The notes beneath the pieces were generated by a model, which worked only from the letters and a program-made list of their open reading frames with translations, had not been told where the DNA came from and ran no database searches. A stretch of 64,000 nt of DNA from Bradyrhizobium sp. WSM471 (GTDB lineage Bacteria; Pseudomonadota; Alphaproteobacteria; Rhizobiales; Xanthobacteraceae), in the NCBI RefSeq assembly GCF_000244915.1, contig NZ_CM001442.1, positions 6,510,001-6,574,000 on the forward strand, in the 5' to 3' direction. Made by a program: the position numbers and the translations under genes. Of the stretch, positions 36,341 to 48,149 are shown one piece after another (position 1 is the stretch's first letter; the number at the start of each line of letters is the position of its first letter).

Positions 36341-37963
36341 CTAGTCGCCCCACTGCGCGAAGGCGTCGTTGAAGGCGCGCTCGCCGGGAGCGCCCTTCTC
36401 GATGGCGATGATGGCGCGGCGCTGGTTGGCGTAGACCAGGGGCACGTCGAACCAGGAGCGCTCCTTCAGGAGCTGGACGTTGCGGCTGCGGTCGGCGTCG
36501 ACGTTGGAGAGGCCGACCAGAAAGAAGCCGTCGGTGACCTTGACCGCGAGGCCTGCGAGCGGCGTGCCGCGTGCCTGCTCGTTCGACTTCATCAGGATGC
36601 CCGGCACGTTGGCGACGCCGCCGCCCGAAAAGTCCGCCGGCAGCACGAAGGTCAGCTCCGCCGTGTGGCTCGCCGGCAGCGAGGAATCGGTGTTGCGGCG
36701 GAACGACATCGTCATCTTGAACTTGCGGTCGGGGATCTCGATGTCGGCGCGCACGGCGACGTCGGCCTTCTGGTTGCCCGACGCCTTGATCGGCTCGAGC
36801 CGCCACACCACCGAGCCGACATATTGCTTGCCCTTCGGATCGGATGGATCCTCGTCATAGAGCACGACCTTCTGCGCCACCGGCGCGACCGGCTGGTCGC
36901 TGGCCGAGGGCTGGCCGACGCGATCCGGAATCTTGGGCTTGCTCTGCGGCTGAGACGAATCCCTGGGCGCCTCCACCACCTGCGTCGGCGAAGACTTCAG
37001 CAGGTTGGTCGCGGTCTGGACCAACTGCTTGCCCCAGAGGATACCGGCACCGACCAGGATCAGCACGATGCCGACGGCGATCGCGCTCTTGAACGGAAAG
37101 GCGGAGCCGGTACGGGCGCGCTTCTTCTTCGTGTCGCGATCGAGAACGGGGATGTGCGGACGTTGCGACGGCGGCTGCGACTGCGGCGCGTAGCGCTCGG
37201 CCTCCTCAATCGATTCGTCGTAGGAATACGGCGCGTCCGCCCCGGCGGCGCGATTCTCCAGGCTCGGCTCGAGCCGGTCGAATTCCGGCGAGGGCGAGGG
37301 CACGTTGGCGTAGGTGCGGCGCGCGGCACGGTTGGCTTGCGCGGCGGCGCCGCCGAGATCATTGGCGTCGGCCGTGATGTCGCGGAAGCCGCGCACGCCC
37401 GGTGCCGGCGGCAGCGGCGGTCCCATGTCCGGCGGACGGCGGCCACCGGCGCGATCACGTCCGGCCGGCGGAGGCTCCGGCATCGACGGCGGTGCCGGCG
37501 GACCCGGCTGTCGCGGCGCGTCGAAACGCGGAGCCCGCGGCGCACGCGGGGCCTCGCCCTGGTCATCGACATTGAAGGAGGGCCGGTCGGCGCGCGGCGG
37601 CGGCGGCGGAGCCGGACGGGTGCGCGGCGGGGCGCCGGTTTGGGGCGCTGGCGCGTTGCCCTCGGTGGCGCGGGTGCTGGCGCGGCGGAAGGCATCGCCG
37701 CTGCCGCTGCTGCGGGTGCCGCCACCGGGGCGCGAGGCCTCGCGGGCACGCTGGGCAGCCTCCGATTCCACCTTGCGGACGGCCTCTTCCAGCGAGAGGC
37801 GCTCGCGGGTGATCTCGGATTCGGAGAGCGGCGGCTGTACGCTGCGGAGCTGCGCGATCAGCGCCGTGCGCGCCCGCTCGTAGAGCGCGCGACGGCTCTC
37901 GCCGGGAGCGTTGGGGTCCAGGGCGGCAATAGCGCGGGCGATCAGCGGATAGTAATCAGCCAT
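36341..37963 (-). CDS. Pro-rich protein with one membrane helix, unknown
   Basis: A 540-aa protein. Residues 1-75 look helical (LIARAIAALDPNAPGESRRA and RLSLEEAVRKVESEAAQR). Residues 75-290 are Pro/Ala/Arg-rich and disordered. One membrane helix is near 307-326 (SAIAVGIVLILVGAGILWG). The C-terminal 190 residues form a folded domain with YVGSVVWRLEPI and DFSGGGVANVPGILMKSNEQ, presumably periplasmic. Similar proteins lie next to purA in rhizobia, but I know no function. The start is ATG 37963; the purA stop lies 37 bp upstream on the same strand. Confidence 0.8.
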   Translation of the reverse strand: MADYYPLIARAIAALDPNAPGESRRALYERARTALIAQLRSVQPPLSESEITRERLSLEEAVRKVESEAAQRAREASRPGGGTRSSGSGDAFRRASTRATEGNAPAPQTGAPPRTRPAPPPPPRADRPSFNVDDQGEAPRAPRAPRFDAPRQPGPPAPPSMPEPPPAGRDRAGGRRPPDMGPPLPPAPGVRGFRDITADANDLGGAAAQANRAARRTYANVPSPSPEFDRLEPSLENRAAGADAPYSYDESIEEAERYAPQSQPPSQRPHIPVLDRDTKKKRARTGSAFPFKSAIAVGIVLILVGAGILWGKQLVQTATNLLKSSPTQVVEAPRDSSQPQSKPKIPDRVGQPSASDQPVAPVAQKVVLYDEDPSDPKGKQYVGSVVWRLEPIKASGNQKADVAVRADIEIPDRKFKMTMSFRRNTDSSLPASHTAELTFVLPADFSGGGVANVPGILMKSNEQARGTPLAGLAVKVTDGFFLVGLSNVDADRSRNVQLLKERSWFDVPLVYANQRRAIIAIEKGAPGERAFNDAFAQWGD

Positions 37964-38000
37964 TTCTACTCAATTATACGCGCGTCCCGGTAAGAGATCG

Positions 38001-39434
<1,434 letters not shown>

Positions 39435-39490
39435 CTATCCAAGCCCTTGATATCCCCTAAAAATCCGCTTCCCGGACGGGCTCTACGACG

Positions 39491-40166
<676 letters not shown>

Positions 40167-40174
<8 letters not shown>

Positions 40175-41393
40175 GGATCGCCACCACCGGATCGAGTTTG
40201 GCCGCCCGCACCGCCGGCGCCATCGCGGCGAGCAGGCCGGTGATGGTGGCGAGCAGCGCCGTATAGATGAACAGGCTTCGCTCCAGGACCAACGGAAACA
40301 ATTCCGTGCCGTCGGCCTGGCGTGCCACCGAATGCCAATAGATTAGCGCAAACGCGCCCATGGCCGCGCCGAACAGCGAGCCGACGAAGCCGAGCAGCCC
40401 GCCCTGCACCAGGAACACGCGCAGGATCTGGCCGCGCGAGGAGCCCATTGCGCGCAAGATGCCAATATCCTTGGAACGCTGGATCACCGAGACGACCAGC
40501 ACGGCCGCGATGCCGAAGGCCACGGAAAGGCCGACGAACAGGCGAATCAGGGTGTTGGTGTTCTGCTGGGCCTGCACCGCGGTGAAGAACTGCGCATTGG
40601 TCTTGATCCAGCTGTCGGCCTCGACCACGTTGGAGGCTTGGATGCGCTGGGCGATCTCCTCGGCCGCATAGATGTCGCCGACGGTCATATCGATGGTGGT
40701 GATGCCGCCGATCATGCCGAGCAGCGACTGCGCGGTGCGCAGCGCGGCATAGCAGATGCGCTGGTTGGCGCTCTTGTTGCCGAGGTCGACGAGGCCGGAG
40801 ACCGTGAGCACGCGCGTGGCACCGGATGCGGCGCGAATGTTGAGCTTGTCGCCGACGGTGGCGCCCAGATCCTTCGCGAGTTCGATACCGATGATGATGT
40901 CCTCGCTGGTCAGGCGCGGCTCGCCGACGACGATATAGTCCGGCACCTTGACGATCTTGAAATAGGAATCCGGTTCGACGCCGGATAGCGTCACGGAACG
41001 GCTGGCGTCGCCGCGCACCACAAGCACGGAGCCAAGGATGGTCGGCGATACAGCGACGACCTCGGGCATCGCCTGCATCTGGTTCCTGATCTTCGGCCAT
41101 TGATCGATCGAGATCACCCGCTGGCTCGGGCGCTGCACCACCGCGTCTTCGAACTCGCTTGCGCCATTGCGCAGAGGGCGCGCGACCTGGTCGGGCGCGA
41201 GAAGCTGGATCTGCGGCTGCGAGGTCAGCACGCGCTTGATGAAATTGGCCTGCAACCCCGCCAGCATCGCCGACATGAAGACGATGACGCCAACGCCGAT
41301 CGAAATGCCGCCGATGATGAAGGCGGTCTGGAGCCGGCCTTCGCGCAGGAAACGCACGGCCATGGTCCATTCGAAGGGCAGCCAGCGGTTCAT
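40167..41393 (-). CDS. ABC transporter permease (FtsX/MacB type)
   Basis: A 408-aa protein with one N-terminal membrane helix (about 22-45), a large periplasmic domain (about 50-275) and three C-terminal helices near 285-305, 335-360 and 375-395. [20 protein letters not shown] before the third helix is the FtsX-family coupling motif. Such permeases do not move substrate through the membrane in the usual way but drive periplasmic partners. It overlaps the adaptor gene by four bases. Confidence 0.9.
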
Positions 41394-42658
41394 GGCAAGA
41401 CAGGACGCACGCGCTGACCGGTCAGGACGCCGGAACTTTGCGGGATCGCGACATCGCCGGCAGCGAGTCCGTCGGTGATCTCGATATGGCTGTTGCCGCG
41501 CAAGCCGATCCGGACCGGCCGCTGGCTGGCGCGGCCGTTCCTGATGCCGAGCACCCAGGGAGCGCCCGACAGGGCGTCGTGCACCGAGCGCACCGGCAAG
41601 ACCAGCGCATCGTCCTTTGCGGCGACCTCGATATCCACCGAGACCGTCATGTCCTGGCGCAGATAGTCCGGGGGATCGGCGACCGTCAGCTTCACCTCGA
41701 CCGATGCGCGGGAAATGTCGATGCCGGGATTGATGTAGGTGATCTCGGCAGCGAAGCGCCGGTCCGGATAGGCGTCTGCCGAGGCGAGCGCCTTCTGCTC
41801 GAGCGCTATCTTGCCGAGATTGCGTTCGTCGATCTGCAGCACGAGTTGCGCGTCGCCGGCCGGCGCGAGCACCAGCAGCGTCTTGCCCGGCTGCACCACG
41901 GTGCCGCGTTCGACACTGCGCGTGATCAGGACGCCGTCACGGGGCGCGGTGATCGTCGCGTAATCGAGGCGGGATTCGGCGGTGTCGAGATTGGCGCGCG
42001 CCTGATTGAGCAGGGTCTGGGCCATCACGTAGTCGCTGCCGCCCGGGCTTGCCGTGTAGACCTGAAATTGCGCCGAGCGCATCTGGGCGCGGGCGACGTC
42101 GAGCGTCTTCTGCGCATCGTCGAGCGCGGCGCGCGTGGCATAGCCGTTGTGTTCAAGCTGCGCGGTGCGGTCGTAGGTCTGCTGGGCGTTGAGCAGCGTC
42201 GCCTTGGCCTGGGTCAACGCCTCGTCAGCCGAGGGCCGCGTCAATTCCTCGATCTGCCTGATGCGCGCTTCGGCCTGGGCCACCGCGCCCTGCGTCTGCA
42301 CCACGCTCGCTTTCAGTTCGCGCGATTCCAGCGAGATCAGGGGCTGGCCCTTGGTGACCTTTTCGCCTTGCTGCACCAGCACATCCTGCACCGTGCCAGT
42401 GAGCTGACTGCCGATCTCGACCCGGAACGGCGTCTCGACGTGGCCGCTTGCCACCACCGTCTCGACCAGGCGGCCGCGCTTGACCTGGTCGACCACCATG
42501 GCGGGCCCGAGGATCGTCCGCGCGCTTTGCCAGACCCCGAGGCCGAGCAAAACGACGACAACCAGGATGAACCATTTGTGACTGAGAAATCCCGACCATA
42601 GCGCCGTGATGGAGACCCGCCTGTCAGGCGGCGGCAGGATCATCGCTTGCTCGACCAT
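41390..42658 (-). CDS. HlyD/MacA-type periplasmic adaptor
   Basis: A 422-aa membrane-fusion protein. One N-terminal helix at about 28-50 (WFILVVVVLLGLGVW) anchors it. A lipoyl domain half reads VETPFRVEIGSQLTGTVQ, a coiled-coil hairpin spans about 115-205, and the second lipoyl half has YATITAPRDGVLITRSVERG. With the two genes after it, it forms a MacAB-like efflux or export system, probably using an outer-membrane channel encoded elsewhere. Substrate unknown: macrolide, peptide or lipid export are all possible. First gene of the operon. Confidence 0.9.
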   Translation of the reverse strand: MVEQAMILPPPDRRVSITALWSGFLSHKWFILVVVVLLGLGVWQSARTILGPAMVVDQVKRGRLVETVVASGHVETPFRVEIGSQLTGTVQDVLVQQGEKVTKGQPLISLESRELKASVVQTQGAVAQAEARIRQIEELTRPSADEALTQAKATLLNAQQTYDRTAQLEHNGYATRAALDDAQKTLDVARAQMRSAQFQVYTASPGGSDYVMAQTLLNQARANLDTAESRLDYATITAPRDGVLITRSVERGTVVQPGKTLLVLAPAGDAQLVLQIDERNLGKIALEQKALASADAYPDRRFAAEITYINPGIDISRASVEVKLTVADPPDYLRQDMTVSVDIEVAAKDDALVLPVRSVHDALSGAPWVLGIRNGRASQRPVRIGLRGNSHIEITDGLAAGDVAIPQSSGVLTGQRVRPVLP

Positions 42659-42851
42659 AACGCTATCCGAATCGCGCCGGACCGGCCGGCGGATTCGTCC
42701 TCATCTCGATTTCGATCGTTGCCCGGCGAAAGCCGGGCTTGATGCCGATGAAGCTAGCGTGCCCTTGGCATTCCAGATTGCGGTAGGTCAACAGGTTGCG
42801 CCGAATTTCGAGGCATCTGCCTGACGAGACACTTCGAAACGGGAGCCTTGC

Positions 42852-45350
42852 TTGTCGGACAGTCCAGCGCACGCCGACAACCGCTTCTGGCATCTTTCAC
42901 CCGATCAGCTATGCAAGCGCCTGGGCTGCGGCCTCACCGGCCTGACCGCCGCGGACGCCTCCGAGCGCCTCGATCGCTTTGGGCCGAACAGCGACGCGCG
43001 GCCGCGCGTCGAGGGGGCGGCGCGTGCGATCACGCGCCGGCTGCTGGAGCCGCTGTCTCTGATCCTGCTGGTTGCCGGCATCGTCTCGATGCTCACCGGC
43101 GATGATATCGGCGGGCTCATCATTGTCCTGATACTCGTGCTCTCGATCGGGCTCGACACCGTCCAGGAAGGCCATGCGTTGCAGGCCGCGGAAGTGCTCC
43201 GCCGATCGGTGGCGCTCAAGGCCGAAGTCAGACGCGACAACGAGTTCCGCGAGATCGACGTCGATCGGCTCGTGCCGGGCGACATCCTGCGCGTCCGTTC
43301 AGGCGACATCATTCCCGCGGACGCGCTCATCCTGGAGTGCACAGCCTTCACCGCGGGCGAAGCGGCGCTCACCGGCGAACCCTATCCGGTACAGAAGCGC
43401 GCCGGCGCCACCACCGACCCGGACGACACGTCGAATGCACTGTTTCGCGGCGCCGTCGCGCAAACCGGCGAGGCGATCGCGCTCGTCGTCAGGACCGGAC
43501 GCGACACCGTGTTCGGAGCGGCGGCCTCCGCACTTGCCGAGGCCCAGACGCCTTCACCGTTCGAACGCGACTTGCGCGAATTCGGCCTCGTGATCGCGCG
43601 CGCCACGCTCGCATTGGTGCTGGTCGTGCTCACCGTCCGCGTGGTGTTTGGCCGCCCCGTGATGGACTCGCTGCTGTTTGCCGTGGCGCTCGCGGTCGGG
43701 CTGACGCCGGAACTGCTGCCAATGATCACCACGGTGACGCTGTCGCGCGGCGCGCTGCGCATGGCCGGCCGCAAGGTGATCGTCAAGCGCCTCGCCGCGA
43801 TCCACGATCTCGGCGCCATGACCGTCTTGTGCACGGACAAGACGGGCACGCTGACCTCGGCCGAGATCACGCTGGCCAAGAGCCTCGACGCCGCCGGCAA
43901 GGACGATGCCAGCGCCGCGCGGCTCGGCGCCATCGCCGCGAAACTCGGCGGCGATCGCGGCTCGCTCGACGCGGCGCTGGTTGCCGGCCAGTCGAATGCC
44001 GCGCAGGGCTGGACCCTCGCCGGCAGGCAGGCGTTCGACTTTTCGCGGCGGCTGGGATCCGTGCTCGCGACCGGTCCCGAAGGCGCGCTGCTCATCGTCA
44101 AGGGCGCGCCGGAGGCGGTGCTCGAGCTGTGCGTGATGGACGACGGCGCCCGGACCCGCGCGATCGCCCGCGTGCACGAACTCGCAAACGAAGGGCTCCG
44201 CAGCATCGCGATCGCCTCGCGCCCTTGGACCGGCGCAACGCGCGAGGTCGAGACCGCCGACGAGACCGATCTCGCGTTCGAAGGTTTTTGCGCCTTCGCC
44301 GACCCGCCGAAGCCGACGGCCGCGGCCGCGATCGCACGGCTCGCGGCAACCGGCATCACGCTGAAGATCCTGTCGGGCGACGATCCGGTGGTGGTGAAGC
44401 GGCTCGCCGGCCTGGTCGGGCTGAATGCCGACCGCGTCCTGTCGGGAGCCGACATCGCCGAACTCAGCGACGAAGCACTGGCAGTCCAGGTTCAATCGAC
44501 CGACGCCTACGGCCGGCTAGCGCCCGATCAGAAGTCGCGCATCGTGAAGGCCCTTCAGGCCGGCGGCGCGGTGGTCGGCTTCCTCGGCGACGGCATCAAC
44601 GACGCTCCGGCACTGAAGGCCGCCGATATCGGCCTGTCGGTCGACGGCGCGACCGGCGTGGCGCAGGCCGCCGCCGACATCATCCTGCTCGCCTCGGATC
44701 TCGAAGTCGTCGCCGACGGCGTCGAAGAGGGCCGGCGCACCTTCGCCAACATCATGAAATACGTCCGGATGGGCGCGAGCTCGAATTTCGGCAACATGCT
44801 GTCGATGGCGATCGCCTCGATGGCGCTGCCGTTCCTGCCGATGCTGCCGACGCAGATCCTGCTCAACAACCTGCTCTACGATCTCTCCGAGCTCGGCATC
44901 CCCTTCGACCAGGTCTCGCGCGCGGCCACCGCGCAGCCGCAGGTCTGGAGCATGACGCGGCTGGCGCGTTTCGCCGCGATCATGGGGCCGTTGTCCTCGG
45001 TCTTCGACTTCCTGACCTTCGGCGCTCTCATCATGCTGTTTCATGCGTCGCCGGACGAATTCCGCACCGCATGGTTCATCGAATCCATGGCGACGCAGAT
45101 CCTCGTGATCTTCATCATTCGCACCAATGGCCGACCGTGGCGCAGCTGGCCCGATCCGGTGCTGTCCGCCTCCTCGCTGGTCGCCCTGCTGGTCGCGATG
45201 GTGGTGCCCTTCACGCCGGTCGGTGCCTGGTTCGGCTTTGTTGCACCGCCACCGGTCATGATGGGCGGCATCGCGGTTCTGGTTGCCGTCTATCTCGCCT
45301 GTGCCGAACTGTTGAAGCCGTTCGCGATCCGTGCCGGGCTCAAGCGTTGA
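42852..45350 (+). CDS. P-type ATPase, MgtA-like (P3B)
   Basis: An 832-aa cation pump. The phosphorylated Asp is at 329 in CTDKTGTLT, TGEPYPVQK is the actuator loop (TGES position), and GDGINDAPAL is the hinge. The ion-site helix reads GLTPELLPMITTVTLSRGAL, close to MgtA/MgtB rather than to calcium or heavy-metal pumps. Magnesium or another divalent cation uptake is the best guess. There is no N-terminal Cys metal-binding domain. The start is TTG 42852 with GGGAG six bases upstream. A hairpin around GCCCGGC lies at about 42720-42739 in the gap before it; no other gene is seen there. Confidence 0.88.
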   Translation: MSDSPAHADNRFWHLSPDQLCKRLGCGLTGLTAADASERLDRFGPNSDARPRVEGAARAITRRLLEPLSLILLVAGIVSMLTGDDIGGLIIVLILVLSIGLDTVQEGHALQAAEVLRRSVALKAEVRRDNEFREIDVDRLVPGDILRVRSGDIIPADALILECTAFTAGEAALTGEPYPVQKRAGATTDPDDTSNALFRGAVAQTGEAIALVVRTGRDTVFGAAASALAEAQTPSPFERDLREFGLVIARATLALVLVVLTVRVVFGRPVMDSLLFAVALAVGLTPELLPMITTVTLSRGALRMAGRKVIVKRLAAIHDLGAMTVLCTDKTGTLTSAEITLAKSLDAAGKDDASAARLGAIAAKLGGDRGSLDAALVAGQSNAAQGWTLAGRQAFDFSRRLGSVLATGPEGALLIVKGAPEAVLELCVMDDGARTRAIARVHELANEGLRSIAIASRPWTGATREVETADETDLAFEGFCAFADPPKPTAAAAIARLAATGITLKILSGDDPVVVKRLAGLVGLNADRVLSGADIAELSDEALAVQVQSTDAYGRLAPDQKSRIVKALQAGGAVVGFLGDGINDAPALKAADIGLSVDGATGVAQAAADIILLASDLEVVADGVEEGRRTFANIMKYVRMGASSNFGNMLSMAIASMALPFLPMLPTQILLNNLLYDLSELGIPFDQVSRAATAQPQVWSMTRLARFAAIMGPLSSVFDFLTFGALIMLFHASPDEFRTAWFIESMATQILVIFIIRTNGRPWRSWPDPVLSASSLVALLVAMVVPFTPVGAWFGFVAPPPVMMGGIAVLVAVYLACAELLKPFAIRAGLKR

Positions 45351-45503
45351 GCGGGTTCCGGCCGCTGCCATGCATGGACGCGATGCGCCTCGCGCCGTTG
45401 ATATCGGCCGGATTTCCGTGTCTTTGAACGGGCCGGGTCTGAACCGGCCCGGGTGCCGCCGGGCTGGAGGCTCGGCGCATGACGCGGGGCCACAACAATC
45501 ACA

Positions 45504-46436
45504 ATGTCCGCCACCGACGAGACCACCGGGGCCGCCACGTCCGGCCACAACTGGATCGCCAACCAGCCTTATCTGCTGCTCAGCATCACCGCGCTGTGTT
45601 GGGCCGGCAATGCGATTGTCGGACGGCTCGCCGCCGGTCACATCCCGCCGGTGACGCTGTCGTTCCTGCGCTGGTTCTTCGCCTTTCTGCTGGTGCTGCC
45701 GTTCGCCTGGAAACACCTTGCGCAGGACTGGCCCGCGATCCGCGGCAAGCTCGGCCTGATGGTCACGCTCTCGATCACCGGCATCGGCGCCTTCAACACG
45801 CTGCAATATTGGGCGCTCGAGCATACGCAGGCGCTCAACACGCTGCTCTTGCAATCCGCCGCGCCGCTCGTCGTGGCGCTGTGGTCGCTCGCCATCCTCG
45901 GCGTCAGGCTCACCGCGGCGCAGGCCTTCGGCGTACTGCTGTCGATGTGCGGCGTGCTGATCATTCTGCTGCATGGCGATTTCACCACGCTGTCGAACAT
46001 CGACTTCAACAAGGGCGACCTCATCTTCGTCGTCGCGCTTGTTATCTTCGCGCTCTATTCGGTGCTGACCTTGAAGCGGCCGCCGATGCACGGCCTGTCG
46101 TTCCTCGCCTTCACGTTCGGCTGCGGTGCGGCCTGTCTCATTCCGCTGGAGATCTGGGAGTTGTCCGCGCGTCCCGTGATGAAGCTCGACGGGCCGAACC
46201 TCCTGACCCTGTTCTATGTCGCGGTGTTCCCCTCGACGCTCGCCTATCTCTGCTTCAATCGCGGTGTCCGGCTGATCGGCGCCAACCGCGCCGCGCCGTT
46301 CTTCCATGTCGTGCCGGTGTTCGGCTCGATCATGGCGATGGCGTTTCTGGGCGAGCACCCGCAGGCGTTCCACTTCATCGGCTTCGCGCTGGTGCTGGCC
46401 GGTGTGTTCGTGGCGTCACGGAAGCAGGCGGCATAG
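45504..46436 (+). CDS. EamA/DMT-family transporter, copy 1
   Basis: A 310-aa ten-helix inner-membrane exporter with two EamA halves. Landmarks are NQPYLLLSITALCWAGNAIV in helix 1, ALNTLLLQSAAPLVVALWS and NRAAPFFHVVPVFGSIMAM near the end. The family exports amino acids or metabolites; the substrate is unknown. It is clearly paralogous to the gene at 52060-52995. The 153-bp gap before it holds only a GC-rich inverted repeat near 45428-45453. Confidence 0.9.
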   Translation: MSATDETTGAATSGHNWIANQPYLLLSITALCWAGNAIVGRLAAGHIPPVTLSFLRWFFAFLLVLPFAWKHLAQDWPAIRGKLGLMVTLSITGIGAFNTLQYWALEHTQALNTLLLQSAAPLVVALWSLAILGVRLTAAQAFGVLLSMCGVLIILLHGDFTTLSNIDFNKGDLIFVVALVIFALYSVLTLKRPPMHGLSFLAFTFGCGAACLIPLEIWELSARPVMKLDGPNLLTLFYVAVFPSTLAYLCFNRGVRLIGANRAAPFFHVVPVFGSIMAMAFLGEHPQAFHFIGFALVLAGVFVASRKQAA

Positions 46437-46944
46437 CTCGTCTTCAAATGTAGCGCGCCGCACCCATGCAGAGCGTCGTGAGCAGCGCCGCGGCCACGCG
46501 CTGAGCAGTCGCAATGCGTGAATGGATGATCGCTGAATCGCCCGAGCCGCGGCTCAAGGCGAGAACCGCGCGGGGCCAATTGCGGCCTGAGCGCCGACCG
46601 CGATCAACGCGCAGACCGCGAGGGCCTGCTCGGTCGTGCCGAAGCTGCCGGAGTGGGCGAGATGGCCGAGATGGGCTCCGGTCAGGACCGCGATCGTCGC
46701 CACCTCAAGACGTTTGCGGAGCTGCGCCCGCGGCGGTCGCCCGAGGAGGTCTGCCGCTTGATGCAGGCCGCGTGACGCGCCGCTGTTGATGGGTTGATAC
46801 TGGCGGGACAGAAAGCGCACTGAGCGGAAGAAGTAGGGCCACGAGCGTCTCGCTTTCCTTGCAATTTGTCCGGGACCAAGGTTCAATGTCCCGATTGCTG
46901 GCTTCCCGATCCAATAACCCAACTGTAATTGCAGGGAGAGTGAT
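46437..46944. other. 508-bp stretch with a possible decayed minus-strand gene
   Basis: No convincing intact gene. On the minus strand a frame ending at 46554 encodes hydrophobic VATIAVLTGAHLGHLAHSG and ALAVCALIAVGAQAAIG. A different minus frame, ending at 46444, encodes IATAQRVAAALLTTLCMGAA. One base gained or lost near 46555-46580 would join them into a small membrane protein, so this may be a frameshifted remnant. Confidence is low. Confidence 0.3.
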
Positions 46945-47463
46945 ATGGGCGCATTGATGGCCGAGGACGATATCTATATCGGCCCGCTGTTCGATCTGTT
47001 CAATTTGAGATTTGGTCCCGAGCAGAAAGATATCGAACTGACTGCCGGGGGCGTGTCCGAAATCAAGGCCCTGCAGGACGAATTCGAAATCTTCCAGGAA
47101 GGACGGCCGCTCGTCGAGAGCGCAAAGCTCCTCGGATTGGGCGGCCTGAACAACAACCGTGCAAAGAACCGGTGGTACAGTGTGCTGGCCTGGCTGGCCA
47201 AGGTCCCCTCGGACCAGGACGGCGAAACGGGCGACCAGCGCATCGTGAACGCATTAATCAAGAACTTTGCGCGCAAGTCGCCGCTGCCTTGCTTCATGAA
47301 GGCCCATGATTCCCGCGATACCGGCGGCTACGGCCTGCGGGTCGTGGTTCGCGAAGACAACCCGGTCTTCTACATCGAGCGAACGTATCTCACGATCTCG
47401 GTGCCGATGGCGCCCAAGGTCCCGCCTGGAGGCAAGGGCAAGAAGAAGAAGTCGAAGAAATAG
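46945..47463 (+). CDS. Hypothetical protein with Lys-rich tail
   Basis: A 172-aa cytosolic protein I do not recognise. It has DDIYIGPLFDLFNLRFGPEQ at the start, a helical middle (VSEIKALQDEFEIFQEG, NRAKNRWYSVLAWLAKV) and a final basic tail GGKGKKKKSKK. The tail could bind nucleic acid or phospholipid. GGGAG precedes the ATG. The methyltransferase gene starts eight bases after its stop, so the two are probably co-transcribed. Confidence 0.75.
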   Translation: MGALMAEDDIYIGPLFDLFNLRFGPEQKDIELTAGGVSEIKALQDEFEIFQEGRPLVESAKLLGLGGLNNNRAKNRWYSVLAWLAKVPSDQDGETGDQRIVNALIKNFARKSPLPCFMKAHDSRDTGGYGLRVVVREDNPVFYIERTYLTISVPMAPKVPPGGKGKKKKSKK

Positions 47464-47471
47464 GCGGGCTA

Positions 47472-48146
47472 ATGCGCGCCGCCGTTGTCACGAGCGAGCT
47501 TGCCTCTCCGGGCGCCGGAGACCTGAGCCGGATCTACAACGGCATCGCCGCCTATTATTCGGCGAAGGTCGCACGCTTCGGCGCGACGCCGAACGGCGTC
47601 GACTGGACCTGCCAGGCCACGCAGGAGATGCGCTTCGTCCAGCTCCTAAGATTGTGCGACTTCGCATCGCCCTTCTCGCTGAACGATCTCGGTTGCGGCT
47701 ATGGCGCGCTGATCGCCTATCTCGGCCGCCGGCATAACGGCTGCGCGGTGGACTATCTCGGTATCGACGTCTCGGAGCCGATGGTTCGGCGGGCGCTGCG
47801 GCTTTGGCGGAACCGCGGCGACGCCGCGTTCGCCATAGGCCATAGCAGCCCCCGGACGGCCGACTACGCGGTCGCCAGCGGTATCTTCAACGTTGCGCAG
47901 GATCAGCCGCAGCACGACTGGGAGCAGTTCATCGCGGCGAGCCTCGATGATCTTCATCGCACCACCAGGCGCGGCTTCGCAGTCAATTTCATGAAGCGGC
48001 CGGAAAGCGCGCCTGCCCGCCGAGGCCTCTACACCACCGACACCGTATCCTGGGCGCGCTACTGCGCCAGCCGGTTCAATGCCATTGCAGAGGTGCACGA
48101 CGGCTATGGATTGATGGAGTTCACGCTCATCGTGCGGAAACCCTAG
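47472..48146 (+). CDS. Class I SAM-dependent methyltransferase
   Basis: A 224-aa methyltransferase. The SAM loop is DLGCGYGAL with acidic IDVSEPM on the next strand. YNGIAAYYSAKVARFGATP near the start and TTDTVSWARYCASRFN near the end are not typical of any class I know. Substrate unknown. It shares an operon with the hypothetical protein upstream and converges on the cyclase gene with three bases between. Confidence 0.85.
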   Translation: MRAAVVTSELASPGAGDLSRIYNGIAAYYSAKVARFGATPNGVDWTCQATQEMRFVQLLRLCDFASPFSLNDLGCGYGALIAYLGRRHNGCAVDYLGIDVSEPMVRRALRLWRNRGDAAFAIGHSSPRTADYAVASGIFNVAQDQPQHDWEQFIAASLDDLHRTTRRGFAVNFMKRPESAPARRGLYTTDTVSWARYCASRFNAIAEVHDGYGLMEFTLIVRKP

Positions 48147-48149
48147 CCT

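Noticed and set aside
44517..46373. 618-codon minus-strand frame opposite the P-type ATPase and transporter
   Set aside because: Low-complexity Arg/Glu/His composition and full overlap with two clear genes; a codon-bias shadow.
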